From Aspidapion aeneum (taxonomy: Eukaryota; Arthropoda; Insecta; Coleoptera; Brentidae), in assembly GCA_963576565.1 (NCBI GenBank), contig OY755038.1, forward strand, positions 142,638,558 through 142,702,557: DNA of 64,000 nucleotides. The letters run 5' to 3'. Under the pieces are notes generated by a model. That model had not been told where the DNA came from and did no database searches. It saw only the letters and a program-made list of their open reading frames with translations. Numbering within the stretch: position 1 is the stretch's first letter; each line of letters begins with the position of its first letter. This document shows positions 37,410 to 48,531 of this stretch, piece by piece. A program made the translations under genes and the position numbers.

Positions 37410-38193
37410 TCAGATTTTTTTTAGATTTAATAATAATTAAAGGTAATATATTTAGAATCTTCTGATTTTTGTTTTGATACCTTTAGATCTGTAAATTTTT
37501 ACCCTCCGAATACGTGCATCGGGCGAGAAAAGGGAAAGTAAGTCGACAGAAAAAATTCCGAGATAACACTCAACATGAGGGGAAGAGGGGGTGTTTTTTG
37601 ACAGAATATATAACTGCTTATGTCTGTAAAACTTAATGAACCGAACCGCACCTCAGCGAATAAAAACGTATTTTTGACCCTCATTTTAGGGACTAGAAAC
37701 GCATTTTTGTCTCTTATTTCAGAGAATAAAAATTTTAGTCCACGAAAGTCAAGAAATTAGTACAGGTTTATATCAAGGGATAAACGTGCCACTTTTTTCC
37801 CGGAGGCGAAAAGTTTTTAGTTTGACAAGCTAGAGGGGACAATTCGCCGCGTGATTAAAAATAAAAAGAACAATTTTATCACAGGGTTTATGCGATTTTT
37901 CGCTTTTTTTGACTTTTTTCCGAGTTTTCTCTATTTTTTAGGAGGTACTCGGTTTTCATGATTTTATTAGAAATTTAATTTTTTTATTTCTTTATATGTC
38001 ACTTTTAATCCCTATTATTACTTTTCATGCTTAAAGTGCGAAAAATAAAATTTAAGCCACTATAGTTAAGTCTGTTTTTTTTTGCAAACTATTTTAATAA
38101 AACGGGGCCATATAAGCGCAAAAAATAGTATAGTATATATCTCTTTTTATCGTTTGGCAAATTGTAGCTCTCACTAAGCTCCTACTACGCATT

Positions 38194-39027
38194 TTTTGCC
38201 TTGAGATAGAAAGTGTCACTTTAGTACCTAGGTATATAATGTTCTATTTCGCAATTTAGGCTTAAAAAATAGCGTAATAAACCGCGGGATAAAAGTGTCT
38301 TTTAGTACCTAGTTGAATTTAGGTACTTGCTACGCTCGCTTTTTATCCCTTGGTAGGTAAGTGCTATAAACAAGTGATAAAATAAAAAGAGCACTTTTTA
38401 ACCCCAACGTAAACATTTTTTTTAAAATAATTTTATTGTAGGCTGATTCTTTACTAATTTTCGCAGACCGCAATAAAAGTTACTCAAATACGGAAAGCGT
38501 TATACAAAATGAAACAGAAGAAAGCCAAGTAAGTAAGCCAAAATGTGCGTAATAAAATGTTTTGAGTTTAGGTCAAGAGTGGTCACCTTAGGATAGAAAT
38601 GCTTTAACATCTTTTGCCTTGAGATAGAAAGTGTCACTTTAGTACCTAGGTATATAATGTTCTATTTCGCAATTTAGGCTTAAAAAAAAGCGTAATAAAC
38701 CGCGGGATAAAAGTGTCTTTATGTACCTAGTTGAATTTAGGTACTTGCTACGCTCGCTTTTCATCCCTTGGTAGGTAAGTGCTATAAACAAGTGATAAAA
38801 TAAAAAGAGCACTTTTTAACCCCAACGTAAACATTTTTTTTAAAATAATTTTATTGTAGGCTGATTCTTTACTAATTTTCGCAGACCGCAATAAAAGTTA
38901 CTCAAATACGGAAAGCGTTATACAAAATAAAACAGAAGAAAGCCAAGTAAGTAAGCCAAAATGTGCGTAATAAAATGTTTTGAGTTTAGGTCAAGAGTCA
39001 CCTTAGGTTAGAAATGCTTTGACATCT
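38194..39027 (+). repeat. 418-bp tandem duplication
   Basis: Two adjacent copies, from ttttgccttgagatagaaag at 38194 and again at 38612, ending in agaaatgctttaacatct-type sequence. Copies are very similar. Each holds the palindromic-looking cctaggtatataatg and ccgcgggataaaag. The mirrored pair is in the right arm at about 44870-45704, so there are four copies in all; the duplication preceded the palindrome. Confidence 0.85.
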
Positions 39028-41142
39028 GGGGGCCGATTTTTTTAATTAGCTTTCCGATCGTTTTGGCCGACTAAAAAATTTTAGCCACAAGATTTATCAT
39101 GAAGTCCGGCAACGCCGCCGGTATAGACTCCACAGGACCCCTTGGCAGTGGCGATGAATAGCGTGGAGGGTCGTCGCACAGTGGGACCAATTGTTGAATT
39201 AGCAGTTTTGTATTACAAGATTAAGGGGTAGTAAATCCTCAAAATTTTAGCTACCGATGTACCGGGTGACCTATAAAAACATTTCATATTTAAAATGCAG
39301 CTAAATATTTGACTAGGTACCGATTTAAAATATATGTAAAGTAAATAAGCTTTTAAATCCTACTAAACAAAAATGATCGCAAATATAAAATAAAGATAGC
39401 AGACAATTAAAAGCTAAGAGGTATTTATATATTTTTTTTCAGTTCAAAAACTGCGCTTACATCAGTACATCAATACAAAAGGTACAGGGTTTTTTATCGC
39501 TTATTTCAGATACTACTTAACCAATTTTAATGAAATTTGGTATACATGTTTTATAAGCAATTCTCCCTTGTTAAGGCGATTTTTTTACGCTATGACACGT
39601 GCAAGTCAGGCCTAAAGCCGATCACACACAAAAAAACATAACGCGTAAGAAGTTCAACCTTATGGACTTTTCTTACGTAAATCCAATATGGCCGCTGCTA
39701 TTCGATCGCTGATTGGTTGAAAGCCCGCTATGCGCCATGCCACGGATTACGTAAATTGTGTGTGTGAAGGCCTTAACCAGCGAAGCCGGCTATTGTTATT
39801 TTGGTAGGTTAGTTATTAATCAATTGGAATAAGAAACCGATACCTTCCTTAAAGCTTTAAATGCAAATAAAGAATAATAGGGCTTCTTTAAAATTCATGA
39901 TGGCTACTATACGCTAAAACTATACAACTTATTGGTTTAAACTGACGGAATATTTATATTTAATTTGGTTACACGGTTACAAAACTACTAATTTAAAGAG
40001 AATGTCACTACTTGTAATGTCATACTTTTTTTTAAAATAATTCCGCATTTTTAGATTATTATATAATTGTTTTTTTCTTTTAAAATCGGTTTAATTTTAA
40101 ATTTAATCACTGCTCAAAAGTCAAACTCCCAATATATCCAAATATAAAATAAAAATAACTACATTTTGATGGTTATATTGTTATAATTGTGAAAATTCAA
40201 ACGTGAACTTAATTAATTTTTTTTTTTAATAACTAATTAAATCACTTTTTAATTAATGTTTTAGTACAGTTATTTCTTAACCGCCATTCTTTATGTAGAA
40301 TTTGTACGGAAAAATAATAAAAATTTGATCTAATTTGAAAAATAATATTTATGTTTACTAATACTTGTCTACTTTTTAAAAATCTTGGTCATCTTTAATA
40401 TGTATGAAATAATGTCTAAAATACTCGTAGTAAACACTTGTTTAATCGAGTAATTAGGTCAAAAGTCATAAACCTAACCGAACCAATTCAAAAAAAGTGC
40501 GGAAATTTGTAGCCTAGCCTACAATTAGTACCTTAGACTATTGCGCCACCGAGGGAAGCGACTTGTCCGTTCATTTAATAGGTTTAATTTTTAGATCGGA
40601 AAAAAATTTAAGTAATGGAAGATATAAGGAAACTCGTACAAGGGGGACGAGTGTGATAGAGTTTAGGTAGGTTAGATTAGATTACTTGCTAGTACCTAAA
40701 ATAAGTATGTATTGCAAAAAAATACAAAAAATAAGAAATTTTTTTCTTCTACCCTCCCACCCATTAACCTTATTGTGCACATGACAGAAAATATTCAATG
40801 AAAAAAATTTCGCCGCGTACAAAAATTTTAGAAAAATTAAGCACTATTAGAAAAAAAATTTCGCTTCAAAAATAACTATTAGATAAAATAAATTACAGGA
40901 AAAATTGAACAGACCAAAAAGTTTTCGGAAAAATACTGATTGAAAATGTTTCACAATCAGACAAAGCGTATTACCTGAAGATTACCGCATCCAAATCGAT
41001 GTTTTTCTTATAGTATATAGTAGGGTTACACGTACAGTTTTTTGTAAACTATGTTAGATCTCTTTGTTTGAAACTCGTAGACAATGATTGTGTAGAAATA
41101 AAATTTCGGACTTCCATTGTCTTTATTTATTTTAAAACACGA

Positions 41143-41181
41143 CGTTTCGGTTAGTAAGTATCTCTAACCGTTATCAAGTGT
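41143..41181 (-). ncRNA. Hammerhead-like motif in the PLE 3' UTR (left copy; mirrored at 42720-42757)
   Basis: On the PLE sense strand the order is ttgataa, stem ggttag, 9-base loop, stem ctaacc, then GAAA-CGTC. A hammerhead ribozyme has CUGAUGA, stem II, GAAA, and many PLEs carry such ribozymes (established knowledge). Here the first core box differs at two positions, so the motif may be a decayed ribozyme or coincidence. A TAAAATAAATAAAG poly(A)-signal-like stretch follows. Confidence 0.3.
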
Positions 41182-41303
41182 AAACTAAACAATCTAGTCT
41201 CTAGGCTACTACTTATACTACTTGGTGTGCAGTCAGGTGTGACGGCCCGCCCCCTTTTTTAATCCTAAGACGCCTGTTTTCCTTAAGGAGTGGTTTCCAT
41301 ATG

Positions 41304-42458
41304 TTATAAAGTGCTTGGTTGACTGAAAACTTCTTTATTCTGCATTATATACGCAGCTTCAATAAACTTTCGTTTTACCCAAAGCGACAACTTATGTAAA
41401 ACTTTAGCTTCTGACCACTGAATCCTGTGATCATTTGACCATGCATGATCTGCTAAACCGGATTTTTCAATATCCCCTAATTGGGTACTTTTTAGATGTT
41501 CATTTACTCTAACCTGAAGAGGGCGTTTCGTTTCACCTACATATGATTTACCACACTCACACGGGATTTGGTAAATACATTCCTTATTATTTGAGGGATT
41601 GTCTGGTTTTGTTTTAGTTACAAAACTTCTTATCGTATTTCCCGAAGAAATTACTGTTTTTATATTATAGTGTTTAGCTATTCGTCTTATGTTTTCTGAA
41701 ATCCCTTGAACATATGGAATGTTAATAACACCTAACGGATTATTATTTTGAGAATTTGGTACATTTAGTTTGTTTTTAATTTTAAATATCGTTGAGTTTA
41801 TTAATTTCTCGGAATAACCATTCTGTTGTAAGTCCTTTTTAATGTTGTTAATTTCTGTGGTTAATTCTTCATTATTACTACAAATATTTACGGCTCTTAA
41901 ATAAAAACTTCTTATAACTCCTTGTTTTGTTGCAACAGAATGATTATACTTAAAATTTAGGTACTGTCCCGTGTGTGTAGGTTTCCTATATACAGTGGTT
42001 TGAATGTTTCTGTCTAATCGTTTGACAAGAACATCCAAAAAAGGTAAGGCCGAATCTTTTTCAATTTCCATGGTGCACTTGATTGTTGGTCGAATACCGT
42101 TTAAATGGTGTAGAAAATTTTGTAGTTCGTCATCATTTTCCGGCCATATAATAAATGTGTCATCCATGTATCGTAGCCATAGTTTTGGTTTGACTCTTGC
42201 TGTGTTGATCGCATGGCCCTCGAACCACTCCATGTAGATGTTTGCTACCACTGGCGAAAGAGATGAACCCATTGGGAGTCCATCATTTTGCGCGTAAAAC
42301 TTATCTTTCACTTGAAAGTAAGAGTTACGGAGACAGAGCTCCAAAAGATCAAGTGTATCATCAGTTTGTAATTTGTTTTTAATGATACTAAGTGACTCAT
42401 TTATTGGCACGTTGGTGTAGAGACTTTCTACATCAAAACTTACATCATGCATGGTCAA
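41304..42458 (-). pseudogene. Penelope-like element: reverse transcriptase and GIY-YIG endonuclease, 5'-truncated
   Basis: 384 codons on the minus strand. RT motifs: SFDVESLYTNVP (residues 7-18, catalytic Asp), GLPMGSSLSPVVANIYME (60-77), RYMDDTF (96-102) and LPFLDVLV (138-145). After a linker comes GIY-YIG: CIYQI (294-298), CECGKSYVGETKRPLQVRV (300-318), EH (320-321), then HAWSNDH. RT followed by C-terminal GIY-YIG defines Penelope-like elements. Most of the RT fingers and all upstream sequence are missing: the frame begins only a few residues before motif A, exactly at the palindrome junction, so the first residues come from the inverted arm. The C-terminus is shortened by a change near 41305; the mirrored copy (42449-42685) keeps about 40 more residues. 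It would copy element RNA at a nicked target but is now non-functional. Confidence 0.9.
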
Positions 42459-45400
42459 ATGATCACAGGATTCAGTGGTCAGAAGCTAAAGTTTTACATA
42501 AGTTGTCGCTTTGGGTAAAACGAAAGTTTATTGAAGCTGCGTATATAATGCAGAATAAAGAAGTTTTCAGTCAACCAAGCACGGACATACCAAACATATG
42601 GAAACCACTCCTTAAGGAAAACAGGCGTCTTAGGATTAAAAAAGGGGGTGGGCCGTCACACCTGACTGCACACCAAGTTGTATAAGTAGTAGCCTAGAGA
42701 CTAGATTGTTTAGTTTACACTTGATAACGGTTAGAGATACTTACTAACCGAAACGTCGTGTTTTAAAATAAATAAAGACAATGGAAGTCCGAAATTTTAT
42801 TTCTACACAATCATTGTCTACGAGTTTCAAACAAAGAGATCTAACATAGTTTACAAAAAACTGTACGTGTAACCCTACTATATACTATAAGAAAAACATC
42901 GATTTGGATGCGGTAATCTTCAGGTAATACGCTTTGTCTGATTGTGAAACATTTTCAATCAGTATTTTTCCGAAAACTTTTTGGTCTGTTCAATTTTTCC
43001 TGTAATTTATTTTTTCTAATAATTATTTTTGAAGCGAAATTTTTTTTCTAATAGTGCTTAATTTTTTCTAAAATTTTTGTACGCGGCGAAATTTTTTTCA
43101 TTGAATATTTTCTGTCATGTGCACAATAAGGTTAATGGGTGGGAGGGTAGAAGAAAAAAATTTCTTATTTTTTGTATTTTTTTGCAATACATACTTATTT
43201 TAGGTACTAGCAAGTAATCTAATCTAACCTACCTAAACTCTATCACACTCGTCCCCCTTGTACGAGTTTCCTTATATCTTCCATTACTTAAATTTTTTTC
43301 CGATCTAAAAATTAAACCTATTAAATGAACGGACAAGTCGCTTCCCTCGGTGGCGCAATAGTCTAAGGTACTAATTGTAGGCTAGGCTACAAATTTCCGC
43401 ACTTTTTTTGAATTGGTTCGGTTAGGTTTATGACTTTTGACCTAATTACTCGATTAAACAAGTGTTTACTACGAGTATTTTAGATATTATTTCATACATA
43501 TTAAAGATGACCAAGATTTTTAAAAAGTAGACAAGTATTAGTAAACATAAATATTATTTTTCAAATTAGATCAAATTTTTATTATTTTTCCGTACAAATT
43601 CTACATAAAGAATGGCGGTTAAGAAATAACTGTACTAAAACATTAATTAAAAAGTGATTTAATTAGTTATTAAAAAAAAATTAATTAAGTTCACGTTTGA
43701 ATTTTCACAATTATAACAATATAACCATCAAAATGTAGTTATTTTTATTTTATATTTGGATATATTGGGAGTTTGACTTTTGAGCAGTGATTAAATTTAA
43801 AATTAAACCGATTTTAAAAGAAAAAAACAATTATATAATAATCTAAAAATGCGGAATTATTTAAAAAAAAAGTATGACATTACAAGTAGTGACATTCTCT
43901 TTAAATTAGTAGTTTTGTAACCGTGTAACCAAATTAAATATAAATATCCCGTCAGTTTAAACAAATAAGTTGTATAGTTTTAGCGTATAATAGCCATCTT
44001 GAATTTTAAAGAAGCCCTATTATTCTTTATTTGCATTTAAAGCTTTAAGGAAGGTATCGGTTTCTTATTCCAATTGATTAATAACTAACCTACCAAAATA
44101 ACAATAGCCGGCTTCGCTGGTTAAGGCCTTCACACACACAATTTACGTAATCCGTAGCATGGCGCATAGCGGGCTTTCAACCAATCAGCGATCGAATAGC
44201 AGCGGCCATATTGGATTTACGTAAGAAAAGTGCATAAGGTTGAACTTCTTACGCGTTATGTTTTTTTGTGTGTGATCGGCTTTAGGCCTGACTTGCACGT
44301 GTCATAGAGTAAAAAAATCGCCTTAACAAGGGAGAATTGCTTATAAAACATGTATACCAAATTTCATTAAAATTGGTTAAGTAGTATCTGAAATAAGCGA
44401 TAAAAAACCCTGTACCTTTTGTATTGATGTACTGATGTAAGCGCAGTTTTTGAACTGAAAAAAAAAATATATATAAATACCTCTCAGCTTTTAATTGCTA
44501 TCTTTATTTTATATTTGCGATCATTTTTGTTTAGTTGGATTTAAAAGCTTATTTACTTTACATATATTTTAAATCGGTACCTAGTCAAATATTTAGCTGC
44601 ATTTTAAATATGAAATGTTTTTATAGGTCACCCGGTACATCGGTAGCTAAAATTTTGAGGATTTACTACCCCTTAATCTTGTAATACAAAACTGCTAATT
44701 TAACAATTGGTCCCACTGTGCGACGACCCTCCACGCTATTCATCGCCACTGCCAAGGGGTTCTGTGGAGTCTATACCGGCGGCGTTGCCGGGCTTCATGA
44801 TAAATCTTGTGGCTAAAATTTTTTAGTCGGCCAAAACGATCGAAAAGCTAATTAAAAAAATCGGCCCCCAGATGTCAAAGCATTTCTAACCTAAGGTGAC
44901 TCTTGACCTAAACTCAAAACATTTTATTACGCACATTTTGGCTTACTTACTTGGCTTTCTTCTGTTTTATTTTGTATAACGCTTTCCGTATTTGAGTAAC
45001 TTTTATTGCGGTCTGCGAAAATTAGTAAAGAATCAGCCTACAATAAAATTATTTTAAAAAAAATGTTTACGTTGGGGTTAAAAAGTGCTCTTTCTATTTT
45101 ATCACTTGTTTATAGCACTTACCTACCAAGGGATGAAAAGCGAGCGTAGCAAGTACCTAAATTCAACTAGGTACATAAAGACACTTTAATCCCGCGGTTT
45201 ATTACGCTATTTTTTAAGCCTAAATTGCGAAATAGAACATTATATACCTAGGTACTAAAGTGACACTTTCTATCTCAAGGCAAAAGATGTTAAAGCATGT
45301 CTAACCTAAGGTGACCACTCTTGACCTAAACTCAAAACATTTTATTACGCACATTTTGGCTTACTTACTTGGCTTTCTTCTGTTTCATTTTGTATAACGC

Positions 45401-46489
45401 TTTCCGTATTTGAGTAACTTTTATTGCGGTCTGTGAAAATTAGTAAAGAAACAGCCTACAATAAAATTATTTAAAAAAAAAATGTTTACGTTGGGGTTAA
45501 AAAGTGCTCTTTTTATTTTATCACTTGTTTATAGCACTTACCTACCAAGGGATAAAAAGCGAGCGTAGCAAGTACCTAAATTAAACTAGGTACAAAAAGA
45601 CACTTTTATCCCGCGGTTTATTACGCTATTTTTTAAGCCTAAATTGCGAAATAGAACATTATATACCTAGGTACTAAAGTGACACTTTCTATCTCAAGGC
45701 AAAAAATGCGTAGTAGGAGCTTAGTGAGAGCTACAATTTGCCAAACGATAAAAAGAGATATATACTATAATATTTTTTGCGCTTATATGGCCCCGTTTTA
45801 TTAAAATAGTTTGCAAAAAAAAAACAGACTTAACTATAGTGGCTTAAATTTTATTTTTCGCACTTTAAGCATGAAAAGTAATAATAGGGATTAAAAGTGA
45901 CATATAAAGAAATAAAAAAATTAAATTTCTAATAAAAACGTGAAAACCGAGTACCTCCTAAAAAATAGAGAAAACACGGAAAAAAGTCAAAAAGTGCGAA
46001 AAATCGCATAAACCCTGTGATAAAATTGTTCTTTTTATTTTTAATCACGCGGCGAATTGTCCCCTCTAGCTTGTCAAACTACAAACTTTTCGCCTCCGGG
46101 AAAAAAGTGGCACGTATATCCCTTGATATAAACCTGTACTAATTTCTTGACTTTCGTGGACTAAAATTTTTATTCTCTGAAATAAGAGACAAAAATGCGT
46201 TTCTAGTCCCTAAAATGAGGGTCAAAAATACGTTTTTATTCGCTGAGGTGCGGTTCGGTTCATTAAGTTTTACAGACATAAGCAGTTATATATTCTGTCA
46301 AAAAACACCCCCTCTTCCCCTCATGTTGAGTGTTATCTCGGAATTTTTTCTGTCGACTTACTTTCCCTTTTCTCGCCCGATGCACGTATTCGGAGGGTAA
46401 AAATTTACAGATCTAAAGGTATCAAAACAAAAATCAGAAGATTTTAAATATATTACCTTTAATTATTATTAAATCTAAAATAAATCTGA
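42445..46489 (-). repeat. Right arm (~4.05 kb) of the PLE-centred palindrome
   Basis: Reverse complement of 37410-41449. It starts with an inverted copy of the PLE 3' coding end (42449-42685, plus strand: HAWSNDHRIQW through LTAHQVV), then the 3' UTR, the shared module, the 418-bp duplication and the outer end aaatctga at 46489. No target duplication is visible at the outer ends: ggcgggat on the left, agttttct on the right. Confidence 0.93.
42449..42685 (+). pseudogene. Inverted second copy of the PLE GIY-YIG C-terminus
   Basis: Encodes the last ~80 residues of the PLE protein (HAWSNDHRIQWSEAKV, then a basic tail ending LTAHQVV). It has no RT in front of it because the palindrome turns around here. 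It preserves the C-terminal tail that the minus-strand copy has lost, so it shows the fuller end of the family's protein. Confidence 0.8.
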
Positions 46490-47001
46490 GTTTTCTACTG
46501 CCCTCTCCCCTGAACCGAACCGAACTCACCCCCCTTAAAAGCTAAAATTAGTTTCTTTAATGTCCCCACCATGAATTATCCCTATTTTATAAAAAAGTTC
46601 AAATATATTTGACTACCTATATGACTAACCTTATAAATACCTCTGGCCTCACTGTGTTTCTGGTTAACACAAGTTGAAGAAACTTTGGGACCCTTCGGTA
46701 CAGTTAGAGTTGGCATCGTACCAGGACCCTAAAATAAAAGGAGTACGCTTCCATATTATACATATTAAACATAGTTAAAAAAAAGAAAAGTGGCAAAAAA
46801 CTATCGTTCAAAATATCTAATTATCGCCTACTGCCTAAGCATAATTTATGTTTGCACTTACCACTTTTTTTGGGCCTTTTTTTTCTCTTCGCATTAAGTC
46901 GAAGTCTCCATTTTTTGCCTTTTCTTCGTTTATCCATACTTACTACCAATGTTTACACGACTGTTATATAATCTAAGTAACTACCCAAACGAATAAGTAC
47001 A
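46490..47001. other. Non-coding sequence between palindrome and next inverted repeat
   Basis: AT-rich, with a small C-rich patch near 46500-46540. No frame with recognisable features and no RNA gene seen. Confidence 0.5.
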
Positions 47002-48000
47002 CTTAGTTCAATGGCTAGAGGCCAAAATAGGGGGGTTACCCTACAAAAGGTCCGGTAGTTCTGAATTTGGGATATGTTGTTAAGCTCAGGAGGGTAGTTA
47101 AAAATCTAAGTTTTCGTCACCCCCACCCCTGTGCTCCATCTTGAAAAAACCATAAAAAATTGGCACTTTTTTTAGTTTTTTGCCTTTAGTTTCGTTCCAG
47201 TACACTAAATCGCAAAAAGAGTTATATAAAATTTTTTAGAGGTTCTGCGAGCAGTAGTAACGGAGCTAGATAATTTCCAAAAATGACTAAAATCACGTGC
47301 TTGGGCAAATTTTCAAATTTTTTCGACTTTAGACGGCATAAGCTCCGAAATACTTCGTTCTAGGGTAAAAGTTCTAAGAACATATCTTGTAGAGAATTTT
47401 ATCTGCTACAAAATCCATTCTTTAAATGTATTTTTAAATATTGTAACGGAGTGGGAGTAACTTTTAACTTAAAGTAAATAAGTTAGAAAATAATAATTTT
47501 TTTAAATTTAGTGCTTTAAACGGCACGTTTTTTATTTATTTTTATTTTTTCGTGTAAATTTAGTGACGTACAAAAAGGTAAGAGAGCTTAGGGGTCAAAC
47601 ACCTCCTAAAACTAACCACCTCTTCAAAAAACCCCCCAGACCCCCCAAAATCTAACATATTCAGGTTTTCTCAAATTTTCTCAAAAAATACGCTTCTAAG
47701 AGAAAAATGTGTAATATACTTTATTGTAGACAATGAAATTTGCTTTTGAAAAAGGTACAACTCGATGGGGGTCAACTAATACTCTTTTTGCGATTTAAGT
47801 GTACTGGAACGAAGTTACAGGCAAAAAACTACAAAAAGTGCCAATTTTTGATGGTTTTTTTAAGATGGCGGAGGAAGCACAGGGGTGGGGGTGACGAAAA
47901 CTCAGATTTTTAACTACCCTTTCGACCTTAATAACATATCCAAAATTCAGAACTACCGGACCTTTTATAGGGTAAAACTCCTCTATTCATTGTACTAACT
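47002..48000. repeat. Inverted repeat with ~220-bp arms, 1 kb in all
   Basis: 47002-47222 is complementary to 47781-48000. Shared blocks: aaggtccggtagttctgaat, gttttcgtcacccccacccc, aaaattggcac, and ttcgttccagtacac. The ~560-bp middle is non-coding. The form is that of a MITE or foldback element. The arm text resembles non-coding blocks in the 20-kb palindrome (a gagttttcgacc...ccatctt stretch near 7000) in style, hinting at a wider family. Confidence 0.75.
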
Positions 48001-48094
48001 ACTGGTATCGAACTAAACAGATCCGAGTGGACCGCTCTCTGATTCCCGAAAATATAATATAAAATATAATATTGCCAGGTAAATGTAGGTAAGC

Positions 48095-48345
48095 ATCGTC
48101 AAAGAAAGCGCCGCGAGACGTGGCTGCACGCTAGACAATGCGGGGGAGACGTACGGGAGGGTTAAACGATGTCCTTTCGCGCTAGCCCGGGTGTAAGTTT
48201 ATCGCAGCCCGGACCTGAGAACACAAGGTGTTGGTGGCACTTGTAGGGAGGTTGAGGGGGCGGTAAACGCCGCCTCCTCGACACTTTTTTTTTACCTCGT
48301 CCCACACGTATGCCCCGCAGGTGTTTCTCGAATGTCCGCTCTTGG
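48095..48345. other. GC-rich island, not identified
   Basis: About 250 bp with far higher G+C than its surroundings, containing agcgccgcgagacgtggctg and cgctagcccgggtg. It includes a stem-loop (ggcggtaaacgcc near 48258) followed by a T-run at about 48285 that resembles an RNA polymerase III terminator. It could be a fragment of an RNA gene or of a GC-rich retroelement, but I cannot identify it. Confidence 0.35.
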
Positions 48346-48531
48346 GCGCCTTAATTAACTTTATTGTAGAAAATTAAATTATCTTTTAAACGATGTATCA
48401 CCTAAGTGGGCGAAATCCACGGTTACCTAGCCCATGGGCACACTTCAAGTCAACCCCACGCTATATCAGCCTTAAAAACAGTTTTTTATAAATACAATAT
48501 AATACAAAGTTACAGTGTCGAACATTGAAAT

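Larger units (their letters stand above)
31480..37410 (+). mobile_element. BEL/Pao retrotransposon, decayed, 3' LTR missing
   Basis: Order on the plus strand: 5' LTR (TGTTCGG start), gag with a DUF1759-type domain, zinc knuckles, aspartic protease, reverse transcriptase with YVDD, Pao-type RNase H, integrase with zinc-binding, D-D-E and DUF5641-like tail, then a polypurine tract. This order is diagnostic for BEL/Pao (established knowledge). The coding region is broken by in-frame stops at 32806, 34954, 36428 and 37123 and by frameshifts near 36235 and 37075. The element ends at 37410, where the 3' LTR should begin but the PLE palindrome starts instead. Not autonomous. Confidence 0.93.
37410..41449 (+). 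repeat. Left arm (~4.04 kb) of the PLE-centred palindrome
   Basis: Reverse complement of 42445-46489; paired positions sum to about 83899. From inside outward it carries the last ~50 codons and 3' UTR of a Penelope-like element (about 41100-41449), then ~3.7 kb of non-coding AT-rich sequence. That sequence includes a 418-bp tandem duplication, a hAT-like relic end (cagtggcg at 39139) and the module shared with the 20-kb palindrome. Arms differ by scattered substitutions and small indels, for example near 41300, where the left copy has lost PLE coding sequence that the right copy keeps. Confidence 0.93.

Noticed and set aside
42004..42237. 77-residue plus-strand frame over the PLE reverse transcriptase
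   Set aside because: Antisense shadow of the PLE coding strand, which has clear catalytic motifs.
43340..43425. tRNA-derived SINE or tRNA gene (box A-like tggcgcaatagtc, box B-like ggttcggtt)
   Set aside because: Box B fits poorly, no cloverleaf can be drawn, and the sequence is just part of the palindrome arm.
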